From Clostridium septicum (GTDB taxonomy: Bacteria; Bacillota; Clostridia; Clostridiales; Clostridiaceae), in contig NZ_CP023671.1 of assembly GCF_003606265.1 (NCBI RefSeq), positions 248,001 through 312,000 on the forward strand: DNA of 64,000 nucleotides, written 5' to 3'. Shown piece after piece: positions 37,169-44,900 of the stretch. The notes beneath the pieces are model-generated. The model was not told the origin of the DNA. It saw only the letters and a program-made list of their open reading frames with translations, and ran no database searches. A program made the translations under genes and the position numbers. The stretch's first letter is position 1; every line of letters begins with the position of its first letter.

Positions 37169-37963
37169 TTATAAGAAAATATTTTTTATAGCTCCTGTTG
37201 GACATTTCTTAGTACAAATTTGACAATTTACACATTTATCATAATCAACCTTTGCTACATTATTTACAACATGTACTGCATCCTTTGGACAATTTCTTTC
37301 GCAAATTTTACATCCTATACATGCTGCTGAACAATTTTCTTTTACATGTTTTCCAATTTCTTTATTGTTACATTCTACTCTAACCTTTTTAGATATAGGT
37401 ACTGATTCTATAAGTCCCTTTGGACAAATATTTATACATGCACCACAGTTTGTACATTTATCTGAATTAACTTTTGCAATTCCATTAACAATCTCTAGTG
37501 CTCCAAATTCACATACGCTTACACAACTACCGAGACCTAAACATCCATATGAGCAAGCCTTTGAACCTCCATCTACCATTAAAGATGCTGTTAAGCAATC
37601 TGTAACACCTTCAAGATCATAATTTTCCTTAGCTACGCTACAGTTACCATTACACTTAACAAAAGCTGTCATCTTTTCAGTAGATTCAACTGAAACACCT
37701 AAAATATTACCTAACTCCTCAGCAACCTTTGCACCTCCAACAGAACAAAGATTAGCTTTAGCTCCACTATTAACAACTGCTTCAGCATATGCATCACATC
37801 CTGCATATCCACAACCTCCACAATTTGCTCCTGGTAAACATTCTCTTATCTTTGGTATCTTAGGATCTACTTTAACTTCAAAAGCTTTTGATGCAAAACC
37901 TAGAAGTATACCAAAAATTAATCCTAGAATCCCTAAACTTAAAGCTGAAAATAATATATTCAT
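37169..37963 (-). CDS. rnfB: Rnf complex subunit RnfB (ferredoxin-type)
   Basis: Iron-sulfur entry subunit, 264 aa. After one N-terminal membrane helix comes the four-cysteine motif around CLPGANCGGCGYAGC (about residues 42-56). Ferredoxin-like CxxCxxCxxxCP motifs follow: CTNCGACINICP, CIGCKICERNCP and CVNCQICTKKCP. A further cysteine-rich stretch is CLGLGSCVSVC. Reduced ferredoxin is thought to dock here. It is the last gene of the order C-D-G-E-A-B usual in clostridia. Confidence 0.95.
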   Translation of the reverse strand: MNILFSALSLGILGLIFGILLGFASKAFEVKVDPKIPKIRECLPGANCGGCGYAGCDAYAEAVVNSGAKANLCSVGGAKVAEELGNILGVSVESTEKMTAFVKCNGNCSVAKENYDLEGVTDCLTASLMVDGGSKACSYGCLGLGSCVSVCEFGALEIVNGIAKVNSDKCTNCGACINICPKGLIESVPISKKVRVECNNKEIGKHVKENCSAACIGCKICERNCPKDAVHVVNNVAKVDYDKCVNCQICTKKCPTGAIKNIFL

Positions 37964-37975
37964 GCAAAATCCCTC

Positions 37976-38554
37976 CTAGTGAATTAATCCTTGGAATCCT
38001 AAAAAGGCAATTGACATTAATGCTGCTGTAAATAATGTAATTGGTAACCCTCTTAAAACTACAGGTATATTTTCATTATTATCTATTCTTTCTCTAATAA
38101 AAGCAAGTAAAACTATTGACAGCATATATCCTGATGCTGCTCCAACTCCATTAACTAAAGCTTGAATAAAATTATATCCTTCTTGTATATTAAGAGTTGC
38201 CATACCTAAAACCGCACAGTTTGTTGTAATAAGCGGAAGATATATTCCAAGAGCCTTATGAAGACCTGGTGATAATTTCTTCATTGCCATTTCAACAAAT
38301 TGAACTAAAGCTGCAATAACCAATACATTGGCTATTGTTTTTAAATATTCAAGTTCAAGTGGTACTAAAATTTCGTTATAAACAAGCCATGACATTATTG
38401 AAGCTATGATCATAACAAAAGTAACTGCAAGTCCCATACCAAAGGCTGCATCTTTCTTTTTTGAAACTCCAAGGAATGAACATATTCCTAGGAATTTAGA
38501 AAGAACAAAGTTATTTACTAACATTGCTGATAAGAAAATTAAAAATAATTCCAT
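37976..38554 (-). CDS. rnfA: Rnf complex membrane subunit RnfA
   Basis: 192-aa integral membrane protein with about six helices. It starts LFLIFLSAMLVNNFVLSKFLGICSFLGVSKK, with the conserved half-membrane cysteine near residue 25. A second symmetric cysteine follows in LITTNCAVLGMA. In Rnf/Nqr complexes these cysteines hold an intramembrane [2Fe-2S] cluster shared with RnfE. Confidence 0.95.
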   Translation of the reverse strand: MELFLIFLSAMLVNNFVLSKFLGICSFLGVSKKKDAAFGMGLAVTFVMIIASIMSWLVYNEILVPLELEYLKTIANVLVIAALVQFVEMAMKKLSPGLHKALGIYLPLITTNCAVLGMATLNIQEGYNFIQALVNGVGAASGYMLSIVLLAFIRERIDNNENIPVVLRGLPITLFTAALMSIAFLGFQGLIH

Positions 38555-38569
38555 TACTATTCACTCCTC

Positions 38570-39271
38570 TTAATTTTTCCCTATTTCTATTGATTCTTTA
38601 GAGCATGATCCTGTTCCGCATCCTGAGCAACTTCCACAGTTATGTTCTAAAGTTTTAGCTTTTTCACCAGTTTTTTCTGCCTTCTTAATATTTATAAAAT
38701 TAAGTAGTGTCATTAAAGCTCCTAATGTGAAGAATGCTCCTGGTGCTAATATCATAATTGACGCTGGCTTAAATGCTTCTGGTAAAATTTGATACCCTAA
38801 TATTTGTCCAGCTCCAAGAATCTCTCTAACTGTTCCAATTGAAAATAATGCAACTGTAAATCCAAGTCCCATACCTATAGCATCAAAAATTGACGGAAAT
38901 ACTTTGTTTTTTGAGGCATAACTTTCTGCTCTACCTAAAATAATACAGTTAACAACTATAAGTGGAATAAATATTCCAAGAGAATTATATAAACTTGGTA
39001 CATAACCTTGCATTAACATATCTACTATAGTAACAAATGAAGCTATTATTACTATATATGCAGGTATTCTTATTTTTTCTGGTATAAGTTTTCTAAGTGC
39101 TGATATTATCATATTTGAAAATATTAAAACTACAGTTGAAGCTAATCCCATTCCTAATGCATTTTTTGCATTTGTTGTTACTGCAAGAGTTGGACACATA
39201 GCTAAAACTTGAACAAAAATCGGATTTTCTGTAATAATACCATTTTTTAATCTTTCTCTAAAATCCTTCAT
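38570..39271 (-). CDS. rnfE: Rnf complex membrane subunit RnfE
   Basis: 233 aa, homologous to RnfA by internal pattern. LAMCPTLAVTTNAKNALGMG carries the first conserved cysteine, and PLIVVNCIILGRAESYASKN the second. About six helices are followed by a short cytoplasmic tail ending in the cysteine-rich CGSCSGCGTGSCSKESIE. That tail, with four or five cysteines, is beyond the usual core and may bind metal. Confidence 0.94.
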   Translation of the reverse strand: MKDFRERLKNGIITENPIFVQVLAMCPTLAVTTNAKNALGMGLASTVVLIFSNMIISALRKLIPEKIRIPAYIVIIASFVTIVDMLMQGYVPSLYNSLGIFIPLIVVNCIILGRAESYASKNKVFPSIFDAIGMGLGFTVALFSIGTVREILGAGQILGYQILPEAFKPASIMILAPGAFFTLGALMTLLNFINIKKAEKTGEKAKTLEHNCGSCSGCGTGSCSKESIEIGKN

Positions 39272-39295
39272 GCTTATCCTCCTATTTTTTACTTC

Positions 39296-40075
39296 TTAAC
39301 TTTCACTAGCTCCTGTATTTACATCAGTCTTTTGGCTAGTTGTAGTTTCTTCACTAGCTCCTGTATTAGTGTCAGTACTTTTCTTTTCTTCCTTCTTTGT
39401 ACCTGTTTCTTCGCTAGCTCCAGAGTTAGCATCTGTTGCTTTTTCTTCTTTTTGTGCGCCAGCTTCTTCACTTGCACCTGAGTTAGCATCTGTTCCGCCA
39501 TTTGGCGCTAATTTTTCACCCTTTATATTTTCCATATAAAATTTAATAGCATCATTTACTGCGCTTACAGCTGCTTTACTTGAAATAGTAGCTCCTGATA
39601 TAGCTTCTAACTCACTATCTTTAACAGTAGATTTTTTTACTACTTCTAAATATCCTTTTGCTGATTTATCTTTGAATCTTGAAGTAAACTTATCTTCAGT
39701 AATTTTTGCTCCAAGACCTGGTGTTTCTGAGTGTGCTAATACTTTAACTCCTGAAACTTTATCATCTTTTGAAATAGCAACTACAAAATCAACTGGTCCA
39801 TGGAATCCCTTACTAGTTACTTTTAAAACATAACCAACTACATCACTTTTTCCTATAGCTTCATAGACTTCTTTAACAGTTCCTTCTTCATTTATTTTAA
39901 TATCTATATCTCTTATTGATTCTGCAATAGGTAATACCTTCTTTAAATCTTCTTTATTTATTTTAGAATTTTCTAATATTGCTTCTTTAGTTAAACTATT
40001 AGCAAAACCTAATAAAAGACCTGCTAATGCTGTAATAACTAAAAGGATTCCCCCTAGTTTGAAATTCTCTTTCAT
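39296..40075 (-). CDS. rnfG: Rnf complex FMN-binding subunit RnfG with repeat-rich tail
   Basis: Membrane-anchored extracytoplasmic subunit, 259 aa. One N-terminal helix is followed by the FMN-binding domain. The covalent FMN site S/T-G-A-T lies in ELEAISGATISSKAAV (about residue 165), and VLAHSETPGLGAKI is a typical segment. Residues 193-259 form a hydrophilic tail of four imperfect copies of D-A/T/V-N-S/T-GASE separated by Glu/Lys-rich stretches. Family members normally stop near 190-200 residues. Its SD lies within the end of rnfD. Confidence 0.93.
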   Translation of the reverse strand: MKENFKLGGILLVITALAGLLLGFANSLTKEAILENSKINKEDLKKVLPIAESIRDIDIKINEEGTVKEVYEAIGKSDVVGYVLKVTSKGFHGPVDFVVAISKDDKVSGVKVLAHSETPGLGAKITEDKFTSRFKDKSAKGYLEVVKKSTVKDSELEAISGATISSKAAVSAVNDAIKFYMENIKGEKLAPNGGTDANSGASEEAGAQKEEKATDANSGASEETGTKKEEKKSTDTNTGASEETTTSQKTDVNTGASES

Positions 40076-40076
40076 A

Positions 40077-40970
40077 TTAAGCAGCCTCCTTTTTAACTTT
40101 TACCTTCTTAGTAGTAAAATACTCTATTAATGGAGTAAATAAATTTAATATAATAATTGCATAATAAGGTCCTTCTGGATTATATCCTTTAACGGCTATG
40201 AATGAGGCACAAATACCTGCCGCTAAACCAAATATATATTGACCAACTTTAGTCATTGGTGTTGTTGCATGATCTGTTGCCATAAATATAGCAGCTAGGA
40301 AGAATGCTCCCGGTAATAAACCTTCTTTTCCAAAATAACTATACATTGCAAAAGCCGAAATTATAAATGTAAATGAAGCTCTTAAACTAATTACACCTCT
40401 TATGGCTAAATATAGGCCACCAATACATAAAGCTAATATAGAAACTTCTCCAATACTTCCGTTAGCTTGACCTATAATTCTATCTATTAATGGTACAACC
40501 TTTTGTGCAGCTTTAGATGCTGATGCAGTAGTATCCACTACCGGCTTTGCCATAACTGCTGCCCATGAAGCAATTAAAAATGCTTTAGTTGCCGCTGCTG
40601 GATTCATAAAATTTTGCCCAAGTCCACCAAAGAATTGTTTAACTACTATAGTTGCAAATATTGCTCCTATTACTGGTATCCAAAGTGGAACATATGTTGG
40701 CATAATAAGACCTAAAATAATACCTGATACTATTGGACTTAAATCTGTAATCCAATTAGTTTTTTTAATAAACTTATTCCATAAAGCTTCTGAAATAATA
40801 CTTGCTAATACTGAAGCTAATAAAATTTTAACTGCATCACCCTTATAAAAATATATTCCTGCAAACACGGCTGGAATTAATGCAATTATAAAATCTATCA
40901 TTATTTTATTAACTCCTAAGCCCCTTTTAATATGAGGAGCAGGTGATATTTTAAGATTTGTATTTCCCAC
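40077..40970 (-). CDS. rnfD: Rnf complex membrane subunit RnfD
   Basis: About 297 aa, with roughly nine to ten membrane helices. The N-terminus LKISPAPHIKRGLGVNKIMIDFIIALIPAV and FFGGLGQNFMNPAAATKAFL are typical of RnfD/NqrB. ATDHATTPMTKVGQ is the region that follows the flavin site. I start at a GTG (40970) 8 nt after AGGAG; another GTG three codons earlier overlaps that site, so either is possible. Confidence 0.93.
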   Translation of the reverse strand: MGNTNLKISPAPHIKRGLGVNKIMIDFIIALIPAVFAGIYFYKGDAVKILLASVLASIISEALWNKFIKKTNWITDLSPIVSGIILGLIMPTYVPLWIPVIGAIFATIVVKQFFGGLGQNFMNPAAATKAFLIASWAAVMAKPVVDTTASASKAAQKVVPLIDRIIGQANGSIGEVSILALCIGGLYLAIRGVISLRASFTFIISAFAMYSYFGKEGLLPGAFFLAAIFMATDHATTPMTKVGQYIFGLAAGICASFIAVKGYNPEGPYYAIIILNLFTPLIEYFTTKKVKVKKEAA

Positions 40971-41021
40971 AATCTTCACTCCTATTCTGTGATTATTATA
41001 AATAGATTCAATTTGCTTAAT

Positions 41022-41963
41022 TTATTTTCCTATATATTTTTTAGCTGTTTTAATAGATTGAGTAAGTTCTAAATTTGAAGGACACACATAACTACACATT
41101 CCACATTCTATGCATTTTTCCCCACCAAATTTTAAAAACTCATCTTTTTCTTTCCTTTTCCAAAGATCCATAAGCTTTATTGGATTTAATCCCTCTGGAC
41201 ATGCTCTTAAACACTTAGAACATCTTATACAGCTTGTTGAATTTTCAGATGGTGAGTCCTTATCTGTTAAAAATAGTATTGATTTAGTGTTTATATCAAC
41301 TTTCTCACTTAAATCATATTTTAATTCCCCATTTAAACTACCACCAACAACTATTTTTCTAAGTTTTGCTTTATCTCCATCTAAGGCATTAAATATAACT
41401 TCTAAGCTTGTTCCTTCATTAACTGAAATTACTTTATTTCCTTTTACAGCACTTCCATAAACGGGTATATATAATTGTAAATTATCCTCTTTTATGGTTT
41501 GTCCTAAATAAACTACTTTTGAAAGATCTTCTATTAAAGCATTTTTTCCACCACCTAATGCTTTTTGTACTAATCTATCTTCATAGAACTCATCTAATGG
41601 GTTAACTTTAACAACTTGTCCTAATTGTGAAAGACTTGCATCCAAATTCTTATCAGCTTTAGAAACTAAAAATTTAACCTCTTTTGCTCCTGTAAGCTCT
41701 TTAATTTTTAAAATACCAGCTTCGATTTCCGCCTTTCTTTCTTTAACTATTACTTCAAAACCGTTTATATTTGGTTGAAAACTAAAAGCTTTAACCAAAA
41801 CTACTTCACTATTTTTACCTTTGTAATTTGAAATTAAAAATTCACTTAAATCCTTAACTTCTTCTGACACTAAAGGTGCACTTTCAATATTAAAAACATT
41901 GTTTTCTTGTAATGTAAATAACTTGTTAAAAACGGTTACATTGCCAAACAAATTCCTAATCAC
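41022..41963 (-). CDS. rnfC: Rnf complex subunit RnfC, N-terminally reduced
   Basis: Peripheral subunit that in other Rnf complexes oxidises or reduces NADH through FMN. Here it is 313 aa instead of about 430-450. The C-terminal part is normal, with an SLBB-like domain (VYGSAVKGNKVISVNEGTSL to VVGGSLNG) and two 4Fe-4S motifs, CIRCSKCLRACP and CIECGMCSYVCP. The N-terminal barrel and the glycine-rich FMN/NADH motif (GGATFP-type) are not present. The first ~75 residues are unlike the family. The start is GTG with AGGAGG 8 nt upstream, and the 424 bases upstream show no coding remnant. It is first in the operon. Confidence 0.88.
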   Translation of the reverse strand: MIRNLFGNVTVFNKLFTLQENNVFNIESAPLVSEEVKDLSEFLISNYKGKNSEVVLVKAFSFQPNINGFEVIVKERKAEIEAGILKIKELTGAKEVKFLVSKADKNLDASLSQLGQVVKVNPLDEFYEDRLVQKALGGGKNALIEDLSKVVYLGQTIKEDNLQLYIPVYGSAVKGNKVISVNEGTSLEVIFNALDGDKAKLRKIVVGGSLNGELKYDLSEKVDINTKSILFLTDKDSPSENSTSCIRCSKCLRACPEGLNPIKLMDLWKRKEKDEFLKFGGEKCIECGMCSYVCPSNLELTQSIKTAKKYIGK

Positions 41964-42387
41964 TAATATATCCTCCTAATTCTAAAATTTGTAAAATATC
42001 TACCTATTGCTTATGATTTGTTACTCATACTTTTATATGTTAACACATTCATCGAATTGCCTCAATAAATATATTTAATCAATCCTATTTTTCATAATTT
42101 ATTCAAAGTTCATCATTTTTTCTTCAATTTCGACTTATTTTTTAAGGTTTTTTTAAATAAAACACTGTAATTAATAAAAAAAGATGAAGTTATGTTAATT
42201 CTTCACCTTTTATTAAATATTTTATATTTTTTTCCTTTTATAAAAATTAAATTCTTAAAAAACTCTTATAATTTTTATTTTTTTATCATTTATCTTAAGT
42301 AAAACAGTTGTGCTTCTTTCTTAATACTGTATATTATACTACCTTTAATAATATACTATTTCTATAAAGATGATTAATTTTATAGGC
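41964..42387. other. Intergenic region upstream of rnf
   Basis: 424 AT-rich bases between rnfC and the TPR gene. It holds the terminator-like hairpin described separately and the rnfC ribosome-binding site. I see no open frame of note, no consensus promoter I would defend, and no N-terminal rnfC fragment in any minus-strand frame. A TGTTAACA palindrome near 42038 could be a partial Rex-type site, but is short. Confidence 0.5.
42178..42216 (-). terminator. Terminator upstream of rnf
   Basis: AAAGGTGAAG / CTTCATCTTT with an 11-nt loop, followed by TTTTATT on the minus strand. It lies about 170 bases after the TPR gene stop and separates that unit from rnf. Confidence 0.65.
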
Positions 42388-43311
42388 TTATATAGAGTCG
42401 AATTTTGTCTTATATAATGTTAAGTGCCTTATATTATCTAGTTCTATATCATTTTTCATATATTCATAAAAAAAATCATTTAACTCTGTACTTTTAATTA
42501 AATCTTCTAAAGAATCCTGTATTCTTCCTATATTTGAATAAAAGCATGCTCTATTATAGTATAAGAACCCCTCTTCATTATTTTCTTCGATTCCTCTACT
42601 TATAACTTCTATAGCTTTATTGAAATTATTATTTTCTCTATATATAATTGCTAAATTTAAAAAACTATATGGATATTTTGGATTTTCTTTAATTGACTTT
42701 TCATAATACTCAATTGATTTTTCTATATCTCCAACTTTTTTTGTAAAGACTCCCATATTAAATAATATTCTAAAATGATTAGGTGAAATTTCCAAGGCTT
42801 TATTCATATATTTTAAAGCATAATCTAAGTTTTCTAACTCATCATATATACAAGCTAAGTTAGCATTTGCCCATAAATCATTAGGAATTAGCTTTAAAAC
42901 CTTTCTATAATTTTCTATGGCTTTATTTTTTTCACCTATTTCATCATATGCATTAGCCACAAAGAAATATGCTCTATCATAATTTTCGTCTTTTTCTATT
43001 GCCTTATTATAGTATTCAATAGCTTTATCATATAAACACTCTTCATCATATAAAACTCCCAATCCATAATATGCCCTTGCTTCATTTTTATCTAACTCCA
43101 AAACCTCTTTATATTTTTCCTCTGCAAGATCTTTTCTTAAAATCTTATCATATAAAAGTGCCATATCTAAAATAAGCTCTATATCCTTTTTACCTTCATC
43201 AAACTTATATGCCTTATTATAAAATTTTAAAGCTTTAAAATAATTTTTTTCTGACACAAAATTTCTAGCTATATTTATATAATTATTAAAAAGATGCTTT
43301 TCGTTTACCAT
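42388..43311 (-). CDS. Tetratricopeptide repeat protein
   Basis: 307 aa built almost wholly of TPR units, about eight repeats of 34 residues. Clear examples are ARAYYGLGVLYDEECLYDKAIEYYNKAIEKD and the four that follow. There is no signal peptide or membrane segment, so it is cytoplasmic. TPR proteins mediate protein-protein contacts, and no specific partner can be named. It lies 16 bases after the small membrane protein gene and probably shares its transcript with the SEC-C gene. Confidence 0.85.
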   Translation of the reverse strand: MVNEKHLFNNYINIARNFVSEKNYFKALKFYNKAYKFDEGKKDIELILDMALLYDKILRKDLAEEKYKEVLELDKNEARAYYGLGVLYDEECLYDKAIEYYNKAIEKDENYDRAYFFVANAYDEIGEKNKAIENYRKVLKLIPNDLWANANLACIYDELENLDYALKYMNKALEISPNHFRILFNMGVFTKKVGDIEKSIEYYEKSIKENPKYPYSFLNLAIIYRENNNFNKAIEVISRGIEENNEEGFLYYNRACFYSNIGRIQDSLEDLIKSTELNDFFYEYMKNDIELDNIRHLTLYKTKFDSI

Positions 43312-43327
43312 ATTCCACCTACTAAAT

Positions 43328-43660
43328 TTAAATAAAGTTTTTATATCCTTTTATAACCATTCTAAAGAATACACTTTCAATTAAAACTATAAATGCTATT
43401 ACTGCTATTAAACTTACTCCAAAAAATATAGATGAAGATGCTAAGAATGTATATAATGCTCCCCCTAACATAATTAACTCTCCAATCCACCTTGAAAAAG
43501 CTTTTTTATCCTTTATATTTTCATAATTAACATCGTTTGACAAAACAGAGAAACTTTCTACCATCATTTTAGGCAAAGATTCTTTTTTGCTAAACCATAT
43601 AAATACTCCAAATAAAAACTCACAAAAACCGTAAACTAATAATATATATTTAAGTAACAT
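43328..43660 (-). CDS. Small membrane protein of unknown function
   Basis: 110 aa with three predicted membrane helices (about residues 3-22, 63-80 and 82-100) and a short soluble loop between the first two. No family is recognised. AAGGAGG precedes the ATG. It lies between the SEC-C and TPR genes with short gaps, so it is part of that unit. Confidence 0.7.
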   Translation of the reverse strand: MLLKYILLVYGFCEFLFGVFIWFSKKESLPKMMVESFSVLSNDVNYENIKDKKAFSRWIGELIMLGGALYTFLASSSIFFGVSLIAVIAFIVLIESVFFRMVIKGYKNFI

Positions 43661-43687
43661 AATCTCCCTCCTTGGAATAAAAGTTAA

Positions 43688-44821
43688 TTATTTACCACAA
43701 CACTTTTTATATTTTTTATTACTTCCACATGGACACGGGTCATTTCTACCTATTCTTACTTCATTAACTACAGTCTTTTTTTTATTTTGTATATCATTTT
43801 CTGTGTGACCTTTAAGTGTCCATCTTTTAATAGATTTTGCAAGCTTTTCAAGTTCTCCAGTAAATATAATCCTTTCTTCCTCTGATTCAATTTCATAAGC
43901 TTCTAAAAATACTTCTACAGCCTCATCTAAAGATACTTCATTTTTTATAGCTATTGAAAAACTATCTATTTCTTCTTTTAAAATCTTTTTATCTATTACG
44001 AATAATTGCCCCATTACCTTTTCAAGTTTTTCACCTTGCTTACTTTCTTCAATAAAATCTGGTCTTGATGCTTTTATAATAGTTTTTTTATCTATTTTTA
44101 AATAATTAATATCTTCATTACTTTCTTGTTCTTTTATTATAAGTAAAGGTTCTTCTACGTCTATATGATAAGCTAAATTTCCTTCTACTTGATAATCAAA
44201 ACCAAGTTCTTCTCCATTTAATATAAGTGATTCAATATTCATATCCTTAATTTCAAAATCTATATAGCTTTTTACTAATTCTTTAAAGTTTTCAAAAGTT
44301 AAAACTCCATAAAAATAAACCATTCCAGCAAATAATTTTATAATTTCTGTATTATTTTTAGCTTTCTTTTTTAAATCAGTTGTTAACTTGTCTTTTAATA
44401 TATCAATTAATTCATTTGGTAATATTACATTTAGTTTTTTATCAACCATTCCTGTAAACATTAACCCTCTATTTCTAAAATAATTAGCATCTATAAGTTC
44501 ACTACATTTATAGTTCTTTCTTCCATTTAAAGAAACCATTTCTTCAATATACTCTATACCCTCTTCATCTAATAGATTTAATACTAAATCTATATTATTT
44601 ATAATTCCTTCTTTAACTTTTAAAACAGCATCTGCTTTTTTTAAAGAAGTAATTCCTCTTATATTGTATTTTGAAGCTACTTTTACTAATTCCTCTTTTG
44701 TCATCCTATCTAAATGATAATCCAAAGAGGAATTTTCGTCCATATCCTTCCACATTTTATCTGCTTTTCTTATATCAGCTTTTACTATATCTTCTTGAAT
44801 CTTGTTTATGTCCTTATCCAA
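43688..44821 (-). CDS. SEC-C motif protein with SAP/Rho-N-like helical region
   Basis: 377 aa. The C-terminal 22 residues are a SEC-C zinc motif, [18 protein letters not shown], as at the SecA tail. Near residues 33-70, [33 protein letters not shown] resembles the short helix-extended-helix of SAP/Rho N-terminal domains. The remainder is alpha-helical with no known fold. The start is TTG with GAGGTG 6 nt upstream. The biochemical role is unknown. SEC-C motifs elsewhere bind SecB or ribosomes, which would fit its place beside clpA and clpS, but this is inference. Confidence 0.78.
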   Translation of the reverse strand: MDKDINKIQEDIVKADIRKADKMWKDMDENSSLDYHLDRMTKEELVKVASKYNIRGITSLKKADAVLKVKEGIINNIDLVLNLLDEEGIEYIEEMVSLNGRKNYKCSELIDANYFRNRGLMFTGMVDKKLNVILPNELIDILKDKLTTDLKKKAKNNTEIIKLFAGMVYFYGVLTFENFKELVKSYIDFEIKDMNIESLILNGEELGFDYQVEGNLAYHIDVEEPLLIIKEQESNEDINYLKIDKKTIIKASRPDFIEESKQGEKLEKVMGQLFVIDKKILKEEIDSFSIAIKNEVSLDEAVEVFLEAYEIESEEERIIFTGELEKLAKSIKRWTLKGHTENDIQNKKKTVVNEVRIGRNDPCPCGSNKKYKKCCGK

Positions 44822-44900
44822 AAATTACACCTCTTCCTATAGTCATTACCTATTATATTAGTTTCTTTTGTAAAATCTATATACCATTATATATGGTAAA

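Noticed and set aside
39319..39501. 60-codon minus-strand frame rich in Lys/Gln in the rnfG tail
   Set aside because: It is an alternative frame of the repeat tail of rnfG; its periodicity comes from those repeats.
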